Shown one piece after another: positions 1 through 5,707 of a stretch of 5,707 bases of DNA. The position numbers were made by a program, and so were the translations under genes. Numbering within the stretch: the stretch's first letter is position 1; every line of letters begins with the position of its first letter. The notes beneath the pieces were generated by a model. It was not told the DNA's origin. It made no database searches and saw only the letters and a program-made list of their open reading frames with translations. Source of the DNA: Chloroflexota bacterium (lineage in GTDB: Bacteria > Chloroflexota > Anaerolineae > Anaerolineales > UBA4823); assembly GCA_012798185.1 (NCBI GenBank), contig JAAZNS010000229.1, forward strand, positions 1 through 5,707. Reading direction: 5' to 3'.

Positions 1-2
1 AA

Positions 3-1706
3 TCCTATTTTATTGATCTGCTACAAGAAAGGGTTGATGTTAGAAACGAACCGGATATTGTAACAGAAGGGGGTAGGTCATATACCTCTCATATGATCAC
101 ACAATGTGTCGATCCAAAAATCTCGGCATTAAACCCGAAAAATTTACTTGTGATGGCAACTGGCATCATCGCTGGTAGCAGAGCTTCCAGTTCAAATCGA
201 TTATCGATTGGTAGTAAAAGCCCTTTGACTGGTGGAATAAAAGAAAGTAATATCGGTGGAACCCCAGGATACGCATTATCTCGTTTGGGAATTCGCAGCC
301 TTGTTTTTACAGGCAAATCATCCAGGGGTTGGCAAATTATCCTTGTTGGCGCAGAGGGGGTCTCGATAATCGATGGGAATAATTACGCTGGATTGGGTAT
401 TTATCCAACTGTAGAACAACTGCGTGATCGTTTTGGTAAAAATGTTGCCATTCTGGCAATTGGACAGGCAGGAGAACTACAATTAAAAGCAGCTTTAATC
501 GGCGGAACGGATGTGGATGGTGTTCCCTCCCGCCAAGCTGGTAGAGGGGGCATGGGGGCGGTTATGGGTTCGAAAGGTATAAAGGCAATTGTCATCGATC
601 CGACGGGACAAAACAAATTTGAGCCGTTTGATGTAGGAATGTTGAATGAAGCAACGCGGCGATTTGTAAAAGGTTTACAAGATAACCCTTCTACTGGGCA
701 ATCTCTACCAAAATATGGAACAGCAGGACTGGTAAAAACGATCAATGCATTAGGAGGTTTACCGACGCGGAATTATTCCTCAGGGAATTTCGAAAATGTC
801 GATATGATTTCCGGCGACGCGTTATATAACTTGATTATTGAACGCAATGGTAAACCCACCCATCCCTGTATGCCTGGGTGCGTGATTAGGTGTTCCAATG
901 TGCTGCCTGGTAAAAATGGTATGGAGTTGACCAGCGGATTTGAATATGAAACCCTGGCTTTGTTGGGATCCAATTGCGGAATTGGCGATTTGGATAAAAT
1001 CGGCGAATTGAATTTTATATGCGACGACATTGGTTTAGATAGCATGGAAACCGGGGTGGCAATGGGGGTGGCAATGGAAGGTGGCGAGTTGAAATTCGGT
1101 GAAGCAGATAAAGCAATTGAAATATTACGTGAAATCCCAACAAAAGATGGGATTGGGCGCATTATTGGGAATGGTGCAGTGAACACTGGAAAGGCATTCA
1201 GAGTTAACCGTATCCCTGCTGTGCGAGGACAGGCAATGTCTGCTTATGATCCTCGAGTATTTAAAGGAATTGGTGTAACTTACGCCACCTCGCCAATGGG
1301 AGCTGACCATACCGCTGGTAATGCACTACCCGGCAGTAAATTACCGGATGGCAGGCAACCCAATCATAGTCTACCTGATGATCAAGTGGAATTATCTGCA
1401 TATTTACAAAAATTGGCAGTTGTATTCGATACATTAGGATTATGCTGGTTCACGCGCAATCCAATTCTTGCTGATAATCGATTATTAACTGATTTATTGA
1501 CTGCGCTTAATGGCGGAGCTTGGTCACTCGAAGCATTACTCGAAAAAGGTAAACAAACGATTCTAGAAGAAGAAACGTTCAATAAACGGGCTGGGGTTAA
1601 TCCTGAAAACGATGTACCTGCTTTCTTCCGATTAGAACCTATCGGTCCAAATCACCTGGTGTTTGATGTTGACGTGAGTGATCTCCAAAAAATCAGAGAT
1701 TTATAA
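3..1706 (+). CDS. AOR-family tungsten/molybdenum oxidoreductase, first copy (5' partial)
   Basis: This is an aldehyde:ferredoxin oxidoreductase-family enzyme. Such cytoplasmic enzymes carry a bis-pyranopterin tungsten (or Mo) centre and one [4Fe-4S] cluster, and classically oxidise aldehydes to acids with ferredoxin. The frame is open to the left edge (567 visible residues). Aligning its IDL (residues 4-6) with IDL 11-13 of the second AOR here suggests only about 7 residues are missing. The ATG at 93 is internal, because starting there would drop the conserved GGR segment. Visible family motifs are KSPLTGG (72-78), RGGMGAVMGSKG (181-192), FEYET (Glu314/Glu316) and SPMGADH with His436, the latter two matching the catalytic Glu/His regions of AOR. 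The cluster cysteines are Cys289, Cys293, Cys297 and Cys481 (DTLGLCWF). The Cx3Cx3C spacing differs from the usual Cx2Cx3C. The C-terminus (FNKRAG...DVPAFF) is family-like, so the 3' end looks intact. The family assignment is strong; the substrate is unknown, and non-aldehyde roles exist in the family (for example BamB of class II benzoyl-CoA reductase). Confidence 0.93.
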   Translation, partial: SYFIDLLQERVDVRNEPDIVTEGGRSYTSHMITQCVDPKISALNPKNLLVMATGIIAGSRASSSNRLSIGSKSPLTGGIKESNIGGTPGYALSRLGIRSLVFTGKSSRGWQIILVGAEGVSIIDGNNYAGLGIYPTVEQLRDRFGKNVAILAIGQAGELQLKAALIGGTDVDGVPSRQAGRGGMGAVMGSKGIKAIVIDPTGQNKFEPFDVGMLNEATRRFVKGLQDNPSTGQSLPKYGTAGLVKTINALGGLPTRNYSSGNFENVDMISGDALYNLIIERNGKPTHPCMPGCVIRCSNVLPGKNGMELTSGFEYETLALLGSNCGIGDLDKIGELNFICDDIGLDSMETGVAMGVAMEGGELKFGEADKAIEILREIPTKDGIGRIIGNGAVNTGKAFRVNRIPAVRGQAMSAYDPRVFKGIGVTYATSPMGADHTAGNALPGSKLPDGRQPNHSLPDDQVELSAYLQKLAVVFDTLGLCWFTRNPILADNRLLTDLLTALNGGAWSLEALLEKGKQTILEEETFNKRAGVNPENDVPAFFRLEPIGPNHLVFDVDVSDLQKIRDL

Positions 1707-1726
1707 AAACATACGAGAAATGAAAA

Positions 1727-2929
1727 ATGTCTTCACTTGAAATCGAATTCGCCAATTTAAAATTCGTAAATCCATTTTTATTGGCTTCAGCGCCACCCAC
1801 GCGCAATGCGGAGATGTTGGCGCGCGCTTTTGAGCAAGGATGGGCTGGCGCTGTAATTAAAACAATCCCTTCTGAAAGTCTAATGCAAAGAGGATTGACT
1901 CATGAACCAAAACCCGTTATGGCTGGGTATTACCGCGGCAGCAAGCGGCTCGGTATGGGGAATATTTCCATCACCGGGGATTGGCGAATCGAAGAATGGG
2001 CAAAGGCTTTACCTTCCCTCAGGGCGGAATTTCCCGATCGGATTGTATTGGGGAGCTTTGGCGCAGAAACAATCCGGGAAGATTGGCAGCGAATGGCAAA
2101 GCAGTTAGAAGATGCTGGTGTAGATGGAATTGAGTTAGATCTTTCATGTACCCATGCAACTTTAGGGAAAGAAATTCCCTTGATAATAGGAGAAAATCCT
2201 CAATTGATTGCCGAGGTTGTAAGCTGGGTTACGGATGCAGTTAAAATACCAGTCATTCCCAAATTGCCAGCTACGGTTTATGATTGGAAAGGGGTATTAG
2301 AAGCGTGTAAAGAAGCCCGTGCTAAAGGCGTTGCTTCAATAAATACACTATCTGCATTTATGGGGTTTGATATTGAATCCATGAATCCTTTGTTGAATGT
2401 AAATGGATTGAGCGCATATTGTGGTTATTCTGGACCAGCTATTAAACCCATTGCATTAAGGGTTGTATCTCAAATATATAAAACAGGAATATTACCCGTA
2501 TCCGGAATTGGCGGTATATCCAATTGGCAAGATGCAATAGAATTTATTCTTTTAGGGGCTAAGACAATTCAGGTATGTACAGCTGTAATGTGGAATGGTT
2601 ACGGCATCGTTCAAAAAATGCTTCGGGGTTTGCTAGACTATATGGATAAACGAAATATCCTTTGTCTGAATGAAATTGTAGGTTTTGGAGACAAATATGT
2701 TCGTGAGTCTGTTTTTGAGTTGAAACCCGATGCAAATTTGAGAGCAATTGTGAATGAAAAATGTTCGGGTTGTAGAAAATGTGTCATAGCTTGCTGTGAC
2801 GGTGCTTATCAAGCGATCACTATGGATGACAATAAAAAAGCGATAATCGATAAAAATAGATGCACTGGTTGTGGATTATGCGTTCAAGTTTGTCCTTCAA
2901 ATGCAATAACAATGGAAAGTACATTTTAG
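1727..2929 (+). CDS. PreA-like dihydropyrimidine dehydrogenase-type flavoprotein with 2x[4Fe-4S] domain
   Basis: This 400-residue protein has the architecture of PreA, the catalytic subunit of bacterial NAD-dependent dihydropyrimidine dehydrogenase, and of the C-terminal part of mammalian DPD. Residues 1-310 form an FMN-binding TIM barrel (NPFLLASAPPTRNAEM near 15-30, GIGGISNW at 260-267). Residues 340-395 form a ferredoxin domain with Cys346/349/352/356 and Cys379/382/385/389. By remembered alignment to DPD, Lys45, Asn79, Cys141 (the general-acid cysteine of the LSC motif), His143, Lys179, Asn206 and Thr207 are retained. Asp138 stands where DPD has substrate-binding Asn668 (LDLSC instead of LNLSC). 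The gene starts 20 bases after the first AOR with only a weak GAG at 1715-1717, so coupled translation is likely. No PreT-like NAD(P)H:flavin subunit is adjacent; the AORs or free ferredoxin are possible electron partners. It could act on another ring substrate. The fold and cofactors are near certain; the pyrimidine role is inferred. Confidence 0.9.
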   Translation: MSSLEIEFANLKFVNPFLLASAPPTRNAEMLARAFEQGWAGAVIKTIPSESLMQRGLTHEPKPVMAGYYRGSKRLGMGNISITGDWRIEEWAKALPSLRAEFPDRIVLGSFGAETIREDWQRMAKQLEDAGVDGIELDLSCTHATLGKEIPLIIGENPQLIAEVVSWVTDAVKIPVIPKLPATVYDWKGVLEACKEARAKGVASINTLSAFMGFDIESMNPLLNVNGLSAYCGYSGPAIKPIALRVVSQIYKTGILPVSGIGGISNWQDAIEFILLGAKTIQVCTAVMWNGYGIVQKMLRGLLDYMDKRNILCLNEIVGFGDKYVRESVFELKPDANLRAIVNEKCSGCRKCVIACCDGAYQAITMDDNKKAIIDKNRCTGCGLCVQVCPSNAITMESTF

Positions 2930-2942
2930 GTAGAGAATATCG

Positions 2943-3377
2943 ATGGATAAATTTATGCAATATGCTCTTGAAGAAGCGCATAAGAGTTTTCAGGAAGGCG
3001 GAATACCGATAGGGGCAGTTCTTGTGCGCAATGGTGTTGTTTTAGGACGTGGACATAACCGCCGCGTTCAAGAAAACAGTCCGATCTTTCATGCAGAAAT
3101 CGTTTGTATTCACAACGCTGGGCGAATAAAGACTTATGAAAACACGATTATGTATTCCACAATGATGCCTTGTTATTTTTGTGGCGGTGCCATTATTCAA
3201 TTTGGCATCCCAATGGTAGTTAGCGGTGAGACTTTTCATGGTAGTGGTTCAAGAGATTTGTTGCGTTCATTCGGTGTAACCATAGAAGAATATGATTTTA
3301 AGGAATGTATTTCATTAATGAACTCATTTATTGCTAAATTCCCTGAGATTTGGCAAGAAGATTGTGGTGTTCGATAG
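2943..3377 (+). CDS. Yeast-type cytosine deaminase-like zinc deaminase
   Basis: This 144-residue protein belongs to the cytidine/deoxycytidylate deaminase fold and resembles fungal cytosine deaminase (FCY1, about 158 residues) along its whole length. Shared features are EGGIPIGA (18-25), LGRGHN (34-39, Asn39 matching substrate-binding Asn51), the HAE motif (zinc ligand His50, catalytic Glu52), PCYFC (zinc ligands Cys77 and Cys80), GAII-FGIP (82-90) and the C-terminal W-x-E-D (Trp137, Asp140), which in FCY1 closes over the cytosine ring. The expected reaction is hydrolytic removal of an exocyclic amino group from cytosine or a similar heterocycle, releasing ammonia. Bacteria more often use the unrelated amidohydrolase CodA for cytosine. 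The start lies 13 bases after the PreA-like gene, with GAG at 2933-2935 as a weak ribosome binding site. Guanine, tRNA-adenosine or aminopyrimidine deamination are alternatives, but the Trp-Glu-Asp tail favours a free base. Confidence 0.88.
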   Translation: MDKFMQYALEEAHKSFQEGGIPIGAVLVRNGVVLGRGHNRRVQENSPIFHAEIVCIHNAGRIKTYENTIMYSTMMPCYFCGGAIIQFGIPMVVSGETFHGSGSRDLLRSFGVTIEEYDFKECISLMNSFIAKFPEIWQEDCGVR

Positions 3378-3400
3378 AAAATTTATATATATTGCTATCT

Positions 3401-3405
3401 GGAGG
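3401..3405 (+). promoter_or_regulatory. Ribosome binding site choosing the start of the second AOR gene
   Basis: A perfect GGAGG sits 9 bases before the ATG at 3415 and only 3 bases before the in-frame ATG at 3409. The spacing, plus the family-typical N-terminus MKGYW encoded from 3415, decides the start. It is the strongest Shine-Dalgarno sequence in the window. It follows the longest gap (3378-3414), which suggests independent ribosome entry at this gene. Confidence 0.8.
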
Positions 3406-3414
3406 AATATGGAG

Positions 3415-5274
3415 ATGAAGGGATATTGGTCCAAATTACTGCGAATAGATTTGACAACGGAAAAAATCACAAACGAAAATATTCCTCAATCTTATTTTGA
3501 AGATTATATCGGCGGTAGTTGTTTAGGGATCCGTCTGATTTATGACGAGATGGATCCCAGTATCGATCCATTTTCTCCTGAAGCATTGCTTTTATTTGTA
3601 ACGGGTCCGGTCACTGCCTCTCCGTTGGGAACCGCAGGTAGATTTCAAGTTGTTTTCAAATCGCCACAAACCGGGATTTTATGTGATTCAAGTTCCGGTG
3701 GTTTTTGGGGAACGGAATTAAAAAATGCTGGCTATGATGTCCTTTTGATAAAAGGCAAAGCCAATCATCCGGTATATATTTCCATTTTTGATGATGTTGT
3801 ACAAATCAGATCAGCAGAACATTTAATGGGGTTGACGACTTTTGAAACCAGGGACCACTTGATAGAAGAAAATCGTAATTTAAAAGCTCGTGTATTATGT
3901 ATCGGACCAGCAGGTGAGAATCTTACATTGTATTCAAACTTGATGAATGACGAAGCACGAATGGTGGGGCGGGGAGGCCCGGGAGGGGTGATGGGGAGTA
4001 AAAATTTAAAGGCAATCGTTGTTCGAGGTACTCGAAAAGTTGAATTATTCGGTGAGGAGGAGTTCAAGAAATTTGCTATTCATTTAAATAAGCTCAGTGC
4101 AACTGCTCCGGGAATTGATAACCTGCGCAAATATGGCACAGCAGAAGTAATGGATAATGCCTGGCCAACCAGTGATATTCCGGTTAAAAATTGGTCTGTG
4201 GGATCGTACGAAGAATTAACCTTACCATTGGGCGGAAAGCTGATGAAAGCTACCATGTTGAAACATCATGTGGGTTGTTATCATTGCACAATTGGTTGTT
4301 CGCGCTGGGTACAAATACGGGAAGGTAAATATCAAATGGATGCACCTGGTCCGGAGTATGAAACCCTTGGCGCGATGGGTACTTTGTGTATGATCAACGA
4401 TTTGGAGGCAGTAAGTTATGCGGCTCATCTTTGTAATGCCTATGGCCTTGACACGATATCCTACGGATCAAGCATTGCATTTGCAATGGAATGTTATGAA
4501 AAACGATTATTGACTGATCAGGAAACGGAGGGAATTCGGATGACATGGGGGAATAAAGATGTATTAGTAGATCTGGTGAAACAGGTAGCTTACAAAGAGG
4601 GATTTGGAAAATTCGTTGGGTTGGGTGTCAAACGTATGTCTGAAATTATCAAGAAGGATTCGGATAAGTTTGCAGTGCACGTGAAAGGCATGGAGGTACC
4701 GATGCATGACCCGCGAGCATATTTTTCCTGGGCATCAAATTATGCTACCAGCCCGCGTGGCGCCTGTCATCTACACGGTATGTCTGCAATATATGAGAAT
4801 TCAAATGATCCCATTCCGGATTGGGATTTAAAAGGATATTATCCTCGTCATAGTAATGAAACAAAGGGAAAGATAACTCGTCTGGCTCAAAATTGGTCTC
4901 ACATTATCGATTCAATGGTTGTTTGTTATTTTGCTAGTTTTCAGATGACACCTTCGGACTTGGTAAATTTAATAAACTTGGCAACCGGCATGAATCTTTC
5001 TGTAATGAAGCTTTGTGAAATTGGCGATCGAATAAATGCTTTACATCGGGTATTTAACTATCGTTGTGGTACCAGAGCTATTGACGACAATTTACCAGAA
5101 CGTTTGTTAACACCTCTTGAAAGTGGAGGGGCTGCAAATCAAGTTCCAGATTTGGATTATCAATTGAAAGAGTATTATGAAATCAGAGGGTGGGAAAAAG
5201 ATGGTAAACCTAGTAAGTCGAGTTTACAAAAATTAGGACTCGACGATGTAATTAATGATTTGTACTCCAGATGA
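3415..5274 (+). CDS. Aldehyde:ferredoxin oxidoreductase family enzyme, second copy (complete)
   Basis: This 619-residue protein is a full-length member of the AOR family (usual size about 600-620). It begins with the family-typical MKGYWSKLLRIDLT. The frame stays open to an ATG at 3331, but that would add an unrelated tail overlapping the deaminase gene. Motifs in order: IGG (32-34), ATG/VTG-type strand end (62-64), KSPQTG (82-87), GRGGPGGVMGSKNLKA (185-200, pyranopterin domain), Cys288-x2-Cys291-x3-Cys295 and later Cys504 (DSMVVCYF) for the [4Fe-4S] cluster, PEYET (Glu314/Glu316) and SPRGACH (His452) in the expected active-site positions, and a typical C-terminus with YYEIRGW and LQKLGLDD. 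Cofactor-binding residues look intact, so it should be active; tungsten versus molybdenum and the substrate cannot be read from sequence. It is clearly divergent from the first AOR here, hence not a recent duplication. Its stop overlaps the start of the MoaD-like gene. Confidence 0.95.
   Translation: MKGYWSKLLRIDLTTEKITNENIPQSYFEDYIGGSCLGIRLIYDEMDPSIDPFSPEALLLFVTGPVTASPLGTAGRFQVVFKSPQTGILCDSSSGGFWGTELKNAGYDVLLIKGKANHPVYISIFDDVVQIRSAEHLMGLTTFETRDHLIEENRNLKARVLCIGPAGENLTLYSNLMNDEARMVGRGGPGGVMGSKNLKAIVVRGTRKVELFGEEEFKKFAIHLNKLSATAPGIDNLRKYGTAEVMDNAWPTSDIPVKNWSVGSYEELTLPLGGKLMKATMLKHHVGCYHCTIGCSRWVQIREGKYQMDAPGPEYETLGAMGTLCMINDLEAVSYAAHLCNAYGLDTISYGSSIAFAMECYEKRLLTDQETEGIRMTWGNKDVLVDLVKQVAYKEGFGKFVGLGVKRMSEIIKKDSDKFAVHVKGMEVPMHDPRAYFSWASNYATSPRGACHLHGMSAIYENSNDPIPDWDLKGYYPRHSNETKGKITRLAQNWSHIIDSMVVCYFASFQMTPSDLVNLINLATGMNLSVMKLCEIGDRINALHRVFNYRCGTRAIDDNLPERLLTPLESGGAANQVPDLDYQLKEYYEIRGWEKDGKPSKSSLQKLGLDDVINDLYSR
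3966..3996 (+). other. Potential G-quadruplex-forming G-rich tract inside the second AOR gene
   Basis: Five runs of three or four G (3966-3969, 3971-3974, 3981-3983, 3985-3988, 3993-3996) separated by loops of 1, 6, 1 and 4 bases meet the common G3+N1-7 pattern on the coding strand and thus in the mRNA. They encode the conserved glycine-rich cofactor loop, so the protein motif alone may explain much of it. The choice of GGG for most glycines is still notable in an AT-rich gene. A competing CCCGGG pairing is possible. No function is shown. Confidence 0.35.
5271..5274 (+). promoter_or_regulatory. ATGA stop/start overlap (translational coupling)
   Basis: The TGA stop of the second AOR gene (5272-5274) overlaps the ATG of the MoaD-like gene (5271-5273). 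No Shine-Dalgarno-like sequence precedes this ATG (the bases before it read ttgtactccag), so the downstream protein is probably made by reinitiating ribosomes. This ties its supply to that of the AOR. Confidence 0.85.
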
Positions 5275-5546
5275 TAATCAAAATCAGGTTCTTTGGTTAT
5301 TTTGAAGAATATTTAGGTACTGGGATTAACGAATTAGAAGTGCCCTTTGGATGCACTTTGGGTAATTTGTTTTATTTACTGGCAGATATTTGGTCAGATA
5401 AATTTGTGAAAATTTGGGATTACGATAAAAAGATTTTCATTACACCATTTATCGTTATGGTAGATGGACACGATATTCATGATTTGGATTATTTACTAAC
5501 TGAGGGAAGTTTAGTCACCCTAATTCCACCGATCGTGGGAGGATAA
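5271..5546 (+). CDS. MoaD/ThiS-like small sulfur carrier protein
   Basis: This 91-residue ubiquitin-fold protein fits the MoaD family. MoaD carries sulfur as a C-terminal thiocarboxylate and donates it to molybdopterin synthase to build the dithiolene that binds W or Mo. The visible pattern is a first beta strand IIKIRFFGYFEEYLG (2-16), the central segment FIVMVDGHDI (60-69) in place of the usual VLVNG, LLTEGSLVTLIPP (75-87), and the terminal Gly-Gly (90-91) needed for adenylation. The length matches MoaD (about 80-95). MoaD-like genes commonly sit beside AOR genes (for example AorD in Aromatoleum), and the 4-base overlap with the AOR gene supports a dedicated cofactor role. No MoaE or MoeB-like gene is in the window, so activation probably uses proteins encoded elsewhere. 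A tungsten- or AOR-specific carrier is the best reading; a ThiS role is unlikely here. Confidence 0.88.
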   Translation: MIIKIRFFGYFEEYLGTGINELEVPFGCTLGNLFYLLADIWSDKFVKIWDYDKKIFITPFIVMVDGHDIHDLDYLLTEGSLVTLIPPIVGG

Positions 5547-5556
5547 GAAAACACAC

Positions 5557-5562
5557 AAAGGA
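5557..5562 (+). promoter_or_regulatory. Ribosome binding site of the symporter gene
   Basis: AAAGGA lies 5 bases before the ATG at 5568. No hairpin followed by a T-run separates it from the MoaD-like stop at 5544-5546, so the symporter gene probably belongs to the same transcript. Confidence 0.55.
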
Positions 5563-5567
5563 TATAT

Positions 5568-5707
5568 ATGACATCGAATTTCATCGTATTAGCCATCGTG
5601 ATTATCTATTTAACTGGAACAACATTAATTGGTTTATGGCAAAGCCGAAGAGTATCAAAAGCTAACGATTTTACGAATTCTAAACTATCCATCTGGAGTG
5701 CTGGCAC
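5568..5707 (+). CDS. Probable sodium:solute symporter (SSS) family transporter, N-terminus only
   Basis: The open frame runs from ATG 5568 off the right edge (46 complete codons). Residues 4-24 are a hydrophobic helix (FIVLAIVIIYLTGTTLIGLW) followed by a basic turn (QSRRVSKANDF) and the start of a second segment (LSIWSAG). The pattern, helix with IIY...IG, then W-x-S-R-R, then S-x-x-DF about eight residues later, is the usual N-terminus of sodium:solute symporters, which import sugars, amino acids, carboxylates, nucleobase derivatives or vitamins using the sodium gradient. The placement 21 bases behind the MoaD-like gene suggests it imports the substrate of the pathway or a related acid. Only the first helix is visible, so the family call is moderate and the substrate is open. 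Confidence 0.7.
   Translation, partial: MTSNFIVLAIVIIYLTGTTLIGLWQSRRVSKANDFTNSKLSIWSAG

Noticed and set aside
93..95. ATG as start of the first AOR gene
   Set aside because: The frame remains open and family-like to the left edge (IDL, then a GGR motif), so this Met is internal and the real start lies about 20 bases outside the window.
546..568. G-quadruplex in the first AOR cofactor loop
   Set aside because: Only three runs of three or more G lie within loop distance; a fourth is missing.
1054..1077. 12-base near-perfect tandem repeat (gggtggcaatgg type) in the first AOR
   Set aside because: It encodes GVAMGVAM, a repeat-like stretch that fits the conserved helix in this part of the AOR family, so it is probably coding constraint and not an expansion.
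401..1186. Two antisense open frames (401-745 and 773-1186) opposite the first AOR
   Set aside because: Their proline/serine-rich translations mirror the glycine-rich AOR codons, and they show no recognisable motif. The sense strand is clearly the coding one.
1720..1740. Tiny six-codon frame (MKNVFT) overlapping the PreA-like start, as a possible leader peptide
   Set aside because: There is no ribosome binding site and no attenuator-like hairpin around it; it arises by chance from the A-rich gap.
3331..3414. Upstream in-frame start extending the second AOR by 28 residues
   Set aside because: It overlaps the end of the deaminase gene, lacks a ribosome binding site and adds residues not seen in the family. 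GGAGG at 3401 and the MKGYW N-terminus fix the start at 3415.
3378..3414. Internal promoter in the AT-rich gap before the second AOR
   Set aside because: A TATATA stretch is present but no convincing -35 box at proper spacing; AT-richness alone is not enough.
5547..5567. Terminator between the MoaD-like and symporter genes
   Set aside because: No inverted repeat or T-run is present in these 21 bases.

Overview
The window is a single-strand (+), tightly packed gene block: six genes, with gaps of at most 37 bases and one 4-base overlap, and no promoter or terminator that I can support. It looks like the middle of one operon. The first gene enters from the left edge and the last runs off the right edge. 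The organism is probably an anaerobic bacterium: there are two tungsten/molybdenum-type aldehyde:ferredoxin oxidoreductase (AOR) family genes, Fe-S and flavin redox proteins, a GGAGG ribosome binding site and a moderately AT-rich composition. A Chloroflexota (Anaerolineae-like), Firmicutes or Desulfobacterota source would fit, but this is a guess.

Layout: (1) 3-1706, an AOR-family oxidoreductase missing only its first few residues, with an unusual Cx3Cx3C cluster motif. (2) 1727-2929, a PreA-like flavoprotein (dihydroorotate/dihydropyrimidine dehydrogenase fold) with a C-terminal 2x[4Fe-4S] ferredoxin domain. (3) 2943-3377, a small zinc deaminase that resembles yeast cytosine deaminase. (4) 3415-5274, a second, complete AOR-family enzyme with the canonical Cx2Cx3C motif. 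(5) 5271-5546, a MoaD/ThiS-like small sulfur carrier ending in Gly-Gly. (6) 5568 to the right edge, the first transmembrane helix of a probable sodium:solute symporter.

Reading them together (inference): the symporter would import an organic substrate, and the deaminase would remove an exocyclic amino group from a pyrimidine-like ring. The PreA-like protein would reduce or oxidise the ring, and the AORs would exchange low-potential electrons with it through its ferredoxin domain or through free ferredoxin. The MoaD-like protein would supply sulfur for the pyranopterin cofactor of the AORs. The usual NAD(P)H-oxidising partner of PreA (PreT) and the next enzymes of reductive pyrimidine breakdown (dihydropyrimidinase, beta-ureidopropionase) are absent from the window, although they could lie outside it. 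The AOR + PreA-like + cytosine-deaminase-like + MoaD + symporter combination is the main candidate for an undescribed catabolic system.
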